The notes under the pieces are model-generated. The model was not told the DNA's origin. It saw nothing but the letters and a program-made list of their open reading frames with translations, and made no database searches. From Tribonema minus (taxonomy: Eukaryota; Sar; Xanthophyceae; Tribonematales; Tribonemataceae), in the NCBI GenBank assembly GCA_017506865.1, contig JAFCMP010000104.1:186001-250000 (forward strand): a DNA stretch of 64,000 nucleotides, given 5' to 3'. This document shows, piece after piece, positions 53,601 through 61,823 of the stretch. The first letter of the stretch is position 1. Each line of letters begins with the position of its first letter. A program made the position numbers and the translations under genes.

Positions 53601-56600
53601 TGCAATCTCATGCCCGCCCGCCCAGATCGCAAGAAGCGCTGCGCTGCTGCCGCTTCTCGCCGGCGCGATGCACCTCCTGCCGTCCGCTGCTGCGGGCGCG
53701 GGAGCGCAACGCCATCAGCACATCCGCCCCACACGCCCGCCCTGCTCTATTCCTCTTCTGAGCGCTGCTGCAGAGCTAGCGCCAGCTTGTGCCGCGCCAG
53801 CATGCGCAGCGTGCTGCTGGTCCTCCGCCGCGCGATGCATCTTAGGGTTAGGGTTAGGGTCAGGGTTAGAGTTACGGTGGCGGCGCGCGCAAGCACGCAC
53901 CTGACACTTTATGTACTTCCTCACGTCTGCTCTATACTTTGTATTTACATATCACCATTAATGTTATAACACACTTCAAGTATAGCTTAGGATTCTCCCA
54001 TCAGGTCAACAATCCCGACATACTATGAGATAAGTTTTGATCGGCTTTTGCCTGGATCAGCTTTCAATGTATATTCAATCACTTTATTAATCACTTCATC
54101 AGGCTTTTGTACACTTGGATGCTTTTTCCCGTCCTGCTGCGCTGCTGCAGCCGCCAGCGCCAGCGCGCGCGCGCAGAGCATCCGCGACAAGATCGCGCAC
54201 GCGCCCGTGCCGTGCGCTGCTGTGGCGGCGGCGGGCGCAATGACACACCTAATATATACTTCACCATAATGCACTTCTTTCTCGCGCCCGCTTCTATGTC
54301 TCTTCTGAGCGCTGCTGCAGCCGCCAGCGCCAGCGCGCGCGCGCAGAGCATCCGCGACGAAATTGCGCGCGCGCCCGTGCTGTCGCTGCGCCACGCCGCC
54401 GCGTTTCTGCTGGAGGGCGAGAAGCCCGCCGCTGCCGCCGCCACCGGTGGTGCTTCGGGCGCCGCGCCTGCTGCCAAGGTGCGCCGATATTCAATTGAGG
54501 GGATGCTGGAAACCATTGAATTTTCTTGTACATAGATATCGCAATGGAGGTGCACAGTGTTGGATCTGCTTGCCCGGCCGCGGCAGCAGCCGAGTGTGCT
54601 GCCAGATAGACATCGCAATGGACGTGCACAGTGTTCTGAGTGTGCTGCTAGATAGATGTCGCAATGGAGGAACGTGGTGTGTTTGTGCTGCTTAAGCTGG
54701 CCGCGACAGCAACTGAGTGCGCTGCTAGCGTGGGGTCAGGCGCAGACAGATGCGCGTTGCTTGCATGGGGGTACCAGCGCCGGTACGCTTTTTGCATTGA
54801 GCGCTGGCAGCTCGCTTCTGACTTGATAGTTTGAAGTATTGCTTTTTGAATTACAAAGTGCGGCACTTTACTGCATTGCATCGCCTGTTGTCAGCACGCT
54901 TGATGGCCTGCAGAATGTGCCGCTGTGTCTGCAAGCCGTCCATTCTGAGCACTAACGCCCATTGCGCCCCGCCCCTCCTTTCCCCGCATATTTATGCGGC
55001 TGTGCAGGCTGACGTGAAGGCGGAGGCGGCAGAGGCTCCGCGCAGCATGGCTGAGGTTTACGAGGTAATAATAATCCCACAGTACAATCAATCTCTTTTC
55101 TCAGCACTAATTGTCTCGCGACCAGTGTCGATCCATCAACCTTCAAAGGATACAATTCGTTGTATACGATCTGTCTATACATCTGTCTATGCATATTTCA
55201 TGCATCATGACGCCCAGAGACGCTGGCGGCACAGGCAGGCTTGGCAGCGCGCTGGCGTTTGCGGCTCGCTGCCAGCGCGCGGCGGTTTCATTCACTCCGC
55301 CACTTTGCCACTAATTGTCACCCCGCTCCATAGCTTGGAGCAGTACACCATTACAACTAGTGCTTCTGGCATGTTCGCACACCACCTTCTACACTACGCG
55401 CATTCAAGAGCGCTGTCAATAGCTGCTGCACCTCCTGTGTTTGGGCTACCAGCTGGAGCTGGCCTACCGAACACGTGAGACCTTTCCATACTGAACACCC
55501 ATGCCCTCGAACGCTACAAAGCTCGCACACAGAAGTCTTTTGACCTGTGGATATGATGGCACTGTTTGACTCGTGGCCAATGACTGCAACAGCGGCGACC
55601 ACGGTTATTGGTGGAAGGCACTTGCGGCTAACCATCCTTTGTCACCTAGAGCTCTACGATCTTTTGATTCGTTTCCATGTTATTAGGCCGCCAGGGCAGT
55701 GATGCAGGTGTAGTTGCACCTGGCAGGCCAGTGACTCCAGTGATAGGTGCGCGCCTGCAAGTAAATAAACATGGTTTGCTCGCCCAGGTATTGCGCTCAG
55801 GTGTTGAGAAAGCTGCTTCACACGCACCCCCCTCCCTCACCCAGGCGCTTTGTCAGCAAAAAGTCATTGTTATAACCCGCCCCACGCACCCTCCCTCCGC
55901 TGCATCTGCTGCGCCAGCTCTCCAACCGCAATCGGCGGCGATACGCGGACAGGCAGCACGCGGATGCCGTTGCCAGCAGCGGCGGCAGCGGCGGCAGCAG
56001 CAGCAGCGACGCTGGCAGCGGCGACAGCGAGAGCGAGGAAGGAGCCGTGAGCGGTGACGGCGGACAAAGGCGGCATAAGCGTGCGGGCGCCCCTGCTCCG
56101 TAAGTCCACCGGTCGTCATTGCCACAGTGTGCGCTCAGGTGTTGTCGATTGGTCGTCGTTGTGCGCCCAGGCGTTGTCAATTGGTCGTCGTTTTGGTTGT
56201 CGTGCGCCCAGGTGCTGCCAGGCCAGTCGTCATGTGTGTGCCGCCAGGTGTCGTCAACTGGTCGCCGTTGTGCGGCCTACCCCTAACCCTAACCCTAACC
56301 CTAAGGTGCTGTCAATGCAACGCATCTCGGTATCTGGACGACAGTCATCGATAACACCTGGGCGCACATCTTGCACTGCATGGCATGCGGGCGATACTTC
56401 AACAAGTGTTAGGTTGCACATGGGTTGCGCGTGCTTGGTCCATTGGCGGGCCTTATTAGTCAGTCATGGGAGCAGGCGGTAGGCACCGCTCCATGTTTTG
56501 GTTGTCATACATTGTAATAGTGGCAATTATTGCGGTGGCGGTGGCACCTTTGATCTGCTAAAAAAGTGGCACGCTCTTGCTCAAGAAATCCGGAGTTAGG

Positions 56601-57294
56601 TTGGCTGCCTGGTGTGGCCTATTGATTGTGCACGGCTTCGTGGGCACAGGCGTAACCTTGGAGTGCATACATGGATAATTGGATCATGGTCGCATCTGCA
56701 CCACACTGGCGCGCAATTCGCCTCTGATTGACAGGGGCTTAGCGCTCCGCTGCACAGCAGGTATCACGACGCTGCGCAGGTGTCAGACGGCTGCGCGCAG
56801 CGCATGCGCTGCATGTTGCGACATGCTGCTCATTCGCATTCAAAAACCTGCTTCCCACACTCGTTCCACATCGCAGCGATGATGACAGCGAGGCCGGCGG
56901 CGACTCCGATGGCGCTGAAGCGGAAGCAGACGCTGCTGCACCCGCACAGCCTAAAGCCAAGCGCCGCAAGCGCGAAGCCGCCGCCGCCGCCGCCGCTGCT
57001 GCTGCGGCAGCAGCGGCGCCCTTTGACTACGGCGCCGTCGCCGGCATGGCGGGGGCGTACGTAGACGCGGAACAGGTGGCAAACCCTTTTCTCGCCGCCG
57101 GCGCGCAGCAGCAGCAGCGGAAGTCGGGAGGCAAGGGTAAGCAGCAGAAGGACCGATTGCGCGGCCGCGACCCGGACCGCAACGGCAGCATCATGGGCCG
57201 TGGCGGCGGCGGCGGCGGCCGCCGCGGCGGCGGTGGCGGCGGCGGACGGGGCGGCAGCGGACGGGGCGGAGGGCGCAAGAGCAATGGATTCTAG
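41693..57294 (+). CDS. EXOSC10: Nuclear exosome 3'-5' exoribonuclease RRP6/EXOSC10
   Basis: I place 13 exons: 41693-41887, 43085-43225, 44111-44328, 46045-46243, 47283-47455, 48231-48624, 49542-49718, 51134-51466, 52797-52911, 54321-54478, 55008-55064, 55918-56099 and 56877-57294. Every junction is GT-AG and in phase, giving 919 residues (human is 885). In order: PMC2NT-like N-terminus (FVRGVFEALLLATRVSNTLP), the DEDD-Y exonuclease with DLEHHSY (D290, E292), HGADSD (D348) and YAQAD (Y413, D417), then HRDC (ARMAALWDWRDALAREEDES), LGTCRLACVATA, VYELSNRNRR, an acidic Ser stretch, PFDYGAVAG and an RG/Gly-rich basic tail. It trims and degrades nuclear RNA with the exosome core. All four acidic residues and the Tyr are present. 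Introns 2 and onward are filled with exon echoes and telomeric repeats. Confidence 0.93.
43265..43485 (+). repeat. (GTACT)n-like microsatellites, two blocks
   Basis: TGTACTGTACTGTACTG-type units lie at about 43287-43330 and 43450-43475 in RRP6 intron 2. Confidence 0.85.
43603..44006 (+). repeat. Telomeric-type units in RRP6 intron 2
   Basis: TTAGGGTTAGGGTTA lies at 43603-43618, and a mixed CAGGGTTACCCTACCCTTAACCCT junction at about 43974-43998 joins G-strand to C-strand units. Confidence 0.85.
43720..44110 (+). repeat. Acceptor-side echoes of RRP6 exon 3
   Basis: Copies of GTYGAGGCCTTYRTKGAGGA-type sequence lie at about 43731 (strongly diverged) and 43911 before the true exon start at 44111. 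All carry GAGGAGTC-AGC-GGC. The period is about 190 bp. Confidence 0.8.
44440..45365 (+). repeat. Donor-side echo array of RRP6 exon 3, seven copies
   Basis: The 3' end of exon 3 (GTGACGTGCCCAAGCCGCAG..., encoding GDVPKPQLEFMDEIDNSRD) is repeated at about 44465, 44606, 44755, 44890, 45037, 45190 and 45335, each followed by AACTCGAGGGA-AGGTGCRCA or a remnant of it and a TTGAAGTT spacer. Conservation falls with distance; the third copy is nearly exact. The period is about 140-150 bp. Confidence 0.92.
45550..46044 (+). repeat. Acceptor-side echoes of RRP6 exon 4, two copies
   Basis: Copies of GCCGTTCATGCCGCGGCTGC... lie at about 45558 (diverged) and 45814 (close), ahead of the exon at 46045. 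The closer copy is preceded by the same CCCCAC-CC-ATACTGCTGCAG and by the ACACAC-rich stretch seen before the real acceptor. Confidence 0.9.
46244..46355 (+). repeat. Dispersed GGAAACGAATC repeat, copy 2
   Basis: Begins exactly at the donor of RRP6 exon 4 (CAG then gtaattGGAAACGAATCGAA) and runs through GTAGAGCTCTAGGTGACAAG, TTAGCCG and CCACCAATG-CCGTGGTCGCC. This intron therefore starts with the repeat. Confidence 0.88.
47015..47250 (+). repeat. Tandem repeat of about 85 bp, three units, in RRP6 intron 4
   Basis: Units read GCCGATGC-TACAACTCTG...CACCAAG-GCAGGGCA...TCAACTTGAAGTATG. Each ends with the AACTTGAAGT motif, and the last abuts the pyrimidine tract of exon 5. Confidence 0.85.
47740..48230 (+). 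repeat. Acceptor-side echoes of RRP6 exon 6, three copies
   Basis: Copies of gcgcag-CACGCGGTCGGCGGACTACA start at about 47745, 47921 and 48060, ahead of the exon at 48231. The farthest is most diverged (CATGCATTCGGCTGACTACA) and the nearest keeps about 90 bp almost exactly. Each ends in a TCATCTTC-TGAATTCACC-type spacer. Confidence 0.92.
48650..49095 (+). repeat. Donor-side echoes of RRP6 exon 6, three copies
   Basis: The last about 95 bp of exon 6, including the catalytic YAQADTHYLL codons, and the donor-side spacer gtgagcgctgctagtgtaac recur at about 48688, 48838 and 48991. They are nearly identical, more so than echoes elsewhere, so this array is young or maintained by conversion. The first echo is open in frame with the exon. 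Confidence 0.93.
49420..49541 (+). repeat. Acceptor-side echo of RRP6 exon 7
   Basis: The copy TGTGCGGCAGGTCCTGGAGT...CTGTGCCTGCAACGATACGA at about 49420-49475 precedes the exon at 49542. Confidence 0.9.
49790..49990 (+). repeat. Donor-side echoes of RRP6 exon 7
   Basis: A close copy of GGGGCGCTCGACAGCGCTCA...GCGAGAGgtg lies at 49799-49872. A remnant (GACTCTCAACAGCGCTCAGC) lies at about 49971. Confidence 0.88.
50155..51133 (+). repeat. Acceptor-side echo array of RRP6 exon 8, five copies
   Basis: Copies of cag-GAGGACGAGTCCCCCGGCTA followed by GTCATGTCGGCGTACCTCAT lie at about 50160, 50297, 50488, 50639 and 50817 before the exon at 51134. The farthest two are most diverged. The spacer before each holds ACCCCA-TC-GACCC and CCGCA motifs. 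Confidence 0.92.
51540..51862 (+). repeat. Donor-side echoes of RRP6 exon 8, three units
   Basis: Units of about 110 bp read GGCGATGGCGACRGCGAGAA then GGTCGMTGTGTCGGCGCRGG then TTGGTGGCGTAG-GTAGGACGGT and end in AACTTCAAGTTGAAGTTG. They derive from the exon's 3' end and donor-side intron. Confidence 0.85.
51968..52355 (+). repeat. Telomeric-type repeats in RRP6 intron 8, three blocks
   Basis: TTAGGGTTAGGGTTAGGGTT lies at about 51969-51988, a C-strand block CCCTAACCCTAA at about 52143-52154, and AGGTTAGGGTTAGGGTTAGG at about 52331-52353. The last two are accompanied by a duplicated TCAGC-GGC-TGGCCTGCAGCA block (about 52277 and 52422). Confidence 0.9.
53750..54320 (+). repeat. Acceptor-side echoes of RRP6 exon 10, with telomeric units
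   Basis: The edge TCTTCTGAGCGCTGCTGCAG then CC/AGCTAGCGCCAGC appears at about 53752 (diverged) and 54135 (close: CGCCAGCGCCAGCGCGCGCG), before the exon at 54321. TTAGGGTTAGGGTTAGGGTC lies at 53843-53862 within the array. Confidence 0.88.
54530..54720 (+). repeat. Tandem repeat of about 60 bp in RRP6 intron 10
   Basis: Units of ATAGATATCGCAATGGAGGT then GCACAGTGTT-TG occur three times, with CGGC-GCAGCAGC-GAGTG between the first pair and at the end. Confidence 0.8.
55565..55680 (-). repeat. Dispersed GGAAACGAATC repeat, copy 3
   Basis: The minus-strand copy in RRP6 intron 11. It shares the 3' end GGCCACGAGTCAAACAGTGC with copy 4, which copies 1 and 2 lack, so the full repeat is about 120 bp. 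Confidence 0.88.
56120..56372 (+). repeat. Decayed array in RRP6 intron 12 with telomeric block
   Basis: Units of about 38-60 bp with GTGCGCYCAGGYGTTGTCRA and TTGGTCGTCGTT recur four or more times. CCCTAACCCTAACCCTAACC at 56280-56303 interrupts them. The end (GGTGCTGTCAATGCAACGCA ... ACACCTGGGCGCAC) resembles the hairpin at 31869-31940. Confidence 0.8.
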
Positions 57295-57892
57295 CATGCC
57301 ATTCTCTGTCTGTCGCTGTTGGCAGACGGCTGCTGCCGCTGGCGAGTGAGCCGTGTACCAGCCACTGGCGCAGTGCTCACGATCAACTTGCTGCCGCGGT
57401 AATGAACAACCATAATCTCAATTGACACACCTGGTCAGGAGCTCTGGAGTTCCACTGCAAGTTGCACTTTGCCTGTCAGCATCACAGTCACATCGTGGTG
57501 CACTGGCCAGCAACTGCCAGCACCATAGTCTGTCTTTTGGCAAAGTGCTGCTTAAGAATTCTTAGTTTGCCTCCCCCCCCTCCCCCCTAGCACAGCCGCA
57601 CAAACTCGTGGGCAGTTGTGTCGTACACATACCCAGATGCTGCATTGCGTCGTAGAGGCACCAAAATCACTCGGCGAAGTGCGTTGCATCAACAGCATGC
57701 GCGCGTCGTGAGGAACTTTGTTGATGCCAGGGATGCTAGCAGGTGGACTTCGTCGAACTGTACAAAAGGACCCCTTACAATTGTCAATGACCCAGCATGC
57801 CATTGGATTCAATGCGTGGTTTCGAAGCTGTCAACCGCCCATTGAAGTCAAAACAAGTGAATCAAGAGGGGGGAAATTTCAATACGCATTGG

Positions 57893-58018
57893 TGAAAATG
57901 AATCCAAAGGTCGTAGAGCTTGGTGACAAGGTGTGGTTATCCGGCAAATTGAATGCCTGCCACCAATGACCGTGGTCGCCGCTGCTGCAGCAATTGGCCA
58001 TGAGTCAAACAGTGCCAC
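57893..58018 (+). repeat. Dispersed GGAAACGAATC repeat, copy 4
   Basis: A diverged start (AAATGAATCCAAAGGTCGTA), then GTGACAAGGTGTGGTTATCC, CCACCAATGACCGTGGTCGC and the end GGCCATGAGTCAAACAGTGC. Confidence 0.88.
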
Positions 58019-58044
58019 ATTATACTAATAATGCTATACTATAA

Positions 58045-58200
58045 TGGGGGATATATGGCATTCATCACTATATCATCTCCTGCTCTGAGACTCAAAAGTG
58101 AGATGACAAAAGATTTGAAACCTGGGGGATATATGGCATTCATCACTATTTTATCTCCTGCTCTGAGACTCAAAGTGAGATGACAATAGATTTGAAACCA
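58045..58200 (+). repeat. Tandem duplication of about 77 bp
   Basis: GGGGGATATATGGCATTCAT...AGATTTGAAACC occurs twice in a row with three or four differences. Confidence 0.92.
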
Positions 58201-59026
58201 TTGTACAATACTGTATTACTGAGCACTTGGGTACAAATCATTGAATGCTGTCGGCGGTCTACTGTAGGTGGTGCTTGAATCTGGAACTTAGAGTCGGTGT
58301 GTATATCGTTGACCCAGGGTATCTGCACTAACGACAATCGGTGCCATGCCATGCAATTGCCAGTGGCAGACAATGTCACGAAGGCTGTGTACTCCTATAT
58401 ACCGGTTTCAGCAGATTTAAATGCTGAAGACATCTTACTGATGTAGCTTGAAGGTGCCATCGCATCTGATCGTAGATCTCCCACGGTGTACCAGAGCAGC
58501 AGGTCCCATCGTCAACCGCGGATGCGCGGATGCTCACACACGTGATCACGAGTCAATGCAAACACACGTGCACCACACATGTGTGTGAACAGCAGCTCGT
58601 CATGCAATCGGTTGTGACTTAGCTTCTTTTTAGTTACGGAGCAGCTCGCTCCCTCTTTGCGGTTGTTGGTGCAGCTCCCCATCCCGTTCTGAGTTTGCAG
58701 AACTGTGTGTGAACCTGAGTCAGCCTGCCGTCATGCACTGAAGGCGGCCATTAGCGCACAGCGCGACGATCCATACAGGACCTCTGCACACTCCCTGCAC
58801 GATATATGTGTGTACTGGCTATGCGCACGATATGGTAACTCGTTTGTATCCATCACGTGACAACGCCTAGCTGCCTAGCTGCCGGTGCGTCTGTGCAGCA
58901 TCAGCTTCTGCAAGTCTGGATGCATCATATGTTGCGTCATACACAGTCATACACACACGGGGCTGCCACGTGACGTGTGCCTGCAGAAGCAGAAGCTTGA
59001 TGAGCGTGGTGCGTGCACGGCTGCAG

Positions 59027-59559
59027 GTCGTTCGCCGGGATTTGACCAACAGTCGCACCGCTGCAATGGCACGCTCTGTGCAGTGCATAGCGCCTTTGCG
59101 CAAGCAGGATACGCGGCGTACGCTTGCTCGCAGCTGGACGCAGAGCACACGCCAGAGCATCGCTCAAGGTATTCACATGACACACGACTTGCAAAACCGG
59201 GAAACCGGTAAACCGGTACATCTCTGGTTGAATCGTCGCACGGAAACTTCCATGTCATACATGTCATAGTCCTCGCCAGCTCACCATCACAGACGTGCCA
59301 CGCTGGAAACGGGACGCCAACGTGGTGCACTTCGCATCAGCGAGGCGCGCGTCTCAGGCCTCAATCAGCAGTGGTATGTCACAGCGCCATCGAATTCAGC
59401 TTCCATGCTCGCGGCGGCCTGGACATGCAGCGACAGCAGTTGCAGCAGGAAAGCAGCGAGGCAACACTCCGCCAACAGCAGCAGCAGCAGCATCGCCAGC
59501 GACAGCAAGAGGACCTGGGCCGTGGCGGTCGCCGCATCATTGGCGTCTTCGGAACCGTC
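59027..59559 (+). CDS. Possible spliced gene of unknown function (three exons in view)
   Basis: Three putative exons (59027-59168, 59293-59373, 59400-59559) have good splice sites (ctgcag, tcacag, ttcag; gtattc, gtatgt, gtaagt) and join in phase. The predicted chain begins VVRRDLTNSRTAAMARSVQC, continues QDVPRWKRDANVVHFASARR, then becomes Ser-rich (SANSSSSSIASDSKRTWAVA). The second intron would be only 26 nt, which is very short and weakens the model; alternatively exons 2 and 3 belong to different readings. In another frame the last exon is Gln-rich (LQQESSEATLRQQQQQQH). It lies about 2.3 kb upstream of the zinc-cluster gene and could be its 5' end. No family is recognised. Confidence 0.3.
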
Positions 59560-61823
59560 GTAAGTGCTGTCATGTTTTCACCTCTCAGCTGTGTCTAGCT
59601 GCTACCTGGACAGGACAGCAGATTCATCTATCAGCAGATTCATGCGTTTCGGGCATGCCTGCTAAAGCGCAGTCTTCACAGTACTTACCGGTCGACAATC
59701 CAGGTCATGTGTAACGAAAAAAGAGCAGTGTTGCTCAGAACTGATGAAAGGGCAGCAGATGCCTGCACCATAGCCGCTTGAGAGTGGTATTCCATGGGAC
59801 AAGGCACAAATACGGCAGTAGTCTCCAGAGTCGGGGTGATCGAAAATATTGCAGGCTTTCTGTGCACAGCCTGGTGCCACCAGTGTGTATCAAGGTCATC
59901 TTACAGATCCTTTCAGGCATTGCCGACTATGTCAATGCCATCATCCTGGCACTTCAAGTTGGTGTAGATGATATTGTGTGGTCAATTCTGTCATCGAGAT
60001 CTGTGACTGTAACTTTGAAGTTGATGGCTTGTGGCACCCATTACGCCCCAAGGCTGCCGCACAGTCACGGTGTGTGGTGTTGGTAGAGCAGGTCCTCTCG
60101 ACTCGGAGTCCAATTGCCTCACTGGCTCACGCGTCTAATCCACCAGTGGTCATCATCAGGAGCAGCAGCTTGCTGCGGGTGCACAATATTCCTGAATGCA
60201 ATACATGCATGGACGTAGCTGTGACAACTGGCAGGGCGCCGTGCCATTAGTAGCAGTAGATATCCTGGCTGTCACTGCAGAAAGCGTTTGCAGCGAGCGT
60301 CAAGGATACTCGGTTGTGGGCAACTAGTAGATGATCAACATACACGATATGCTGCACAGCGGGCAATTTGGACTACTTAACTAGTACACCTTCTTTCGCC
60401 GAAGGCCCCCCTCCGCAGCTGTTTGGTCATGTCGTGACCTCAACTTGAAGTTGGCATGACGTCAAGCACAAAACAAAACATGCGCAATCAGTCAATATGT
60501 ATAGAGGAGATCGCCAGCGAGTTGCGTGCATGTTTTGCTATTAATGTCATTGAGGGCGAAGCTCAAGTTGGCTTTTCATTTCTCAACAGTGACTGCAACA
60601 TGAACTTGAAGCTTTTGTCATGGCACGTCCTGCCAGTGCAATGATTTGAGGCATCTGGAGTCCTGTTGAGTTTCGGCAAGTGTTATGCGAGTCTCTTCAG
60701 CGGCTCAGTTACATTATTAACGCTTGTCATTGTCAATCAGCATCGTGAGCAATGGCGGACTTGAGTGATTGTCAGTGAGTCATGTCATCATTGCCATCAC
60801 GATTATCATAATCATTATGTCAGCTTAACACCGGCGCTGATATGTAACACAGTAAACTTCGAGTCCAGTAAGCATGCATCAGTACAGTCAATGTTGTATA
60901 TGTGGCAGTGATGGCTTTCTTGTAGTACCTCTACGGCTGTCCGGGGTTGTCAGTGACACTGTGTAATAGCGCTGTGGGTACAGTAGGCTGCCAGTGCCGG
61001 GCCAATGACTGTTCACAAAGGTGCTGATTGCAAGGGCCTTGAAGTGCCATCACCAGTGAGCCTCAAACTGAGGCTGTTGGAGAGAGTCACGTCATTGTTA
61101 CCATTTAAACACTACTTCGAAGTATAACAGTAGTGAGTGTCACAGTGCATTGCCTCAATGCTTTCGAACTGAAGTGCCACTGTTTAGCAACCGACAGCAT
61201 GTCGCTCCCTCTTCAGTGTGCTGTGCATCCTCTGTTACATTTGCAACTTGAAGCGGCCCGGGGGTGATGACTTTGGCTTCTGAATCACCACTGGGCTAAG
61301 AAGCTTGTGCAAACTTAGCAGCCTGAGGGCAGTTGAGCCTCCCCCTTCTGCCAGTGTGCCAGTGGTTGTTCCAGGACACCACAAACAACCATTCAATCAG
61401 TTTGTTTTGTACGTCATGGGTATCATTCGTTGATGTTTGCACCTTTGCAACAGTGCCTGTTCAAATACTTCGAAGTAGCAATTAAATGACGACATCAAGC
61501 ACTCAGTGCTACTGCAGGAGCCTCTGTAATACTGCACCGGCAGCTCACGAGCTTTCAAGTACTGTAACTGCAACTCATGCCACCAGTGGCAACTGCCAGT
61601 GCTACAAGAATCTGACCAGTTGTTCTGACTCAAAACTTAGTCGCTCACGCTCTGCATCTGCTGATGTGTGTGAGAGGCTCTGCAACTTGAACTACACAGA
61701 CTCTGAGTTGACATTGTCTTCAAATTTACTTAAGCTACGCTCACTGACAGCAGCGATTGCCCACGTGCATACATCAGTGAAAACTGCTGTCATTGGAACG
61801 TCCTTGTTTGCGTTAAATCGCAG
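59560..61823. other. Intergenic or intronic region
   Basis: I see no gene in about 2.2 kb. Base composition is less GC-rich than in the gene bodies. Palindromes ACTTCGAAGTA occur at about 61110 and 61468, and AACTTGAAGTT at about 60440. If the exons at 59027-59559 belong to the zinc-cluster gene, this is an intron. Confidence 0.45.

Larger units (their letters stand above)
57295..59026. other. Intergenic region downstream of RRP6
   Basis: No gene is supportable. It contains copy 4 of the GGAAACGAATC repeat and a 77 bp tandem duplication. A plus-strand frame at 57718-57969 (ending FRSCQPPIEVKTSESRGGKF...) has protein-like composition but runs into the dispersed repeat, so I do not call it. 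Confidence 0.5.
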
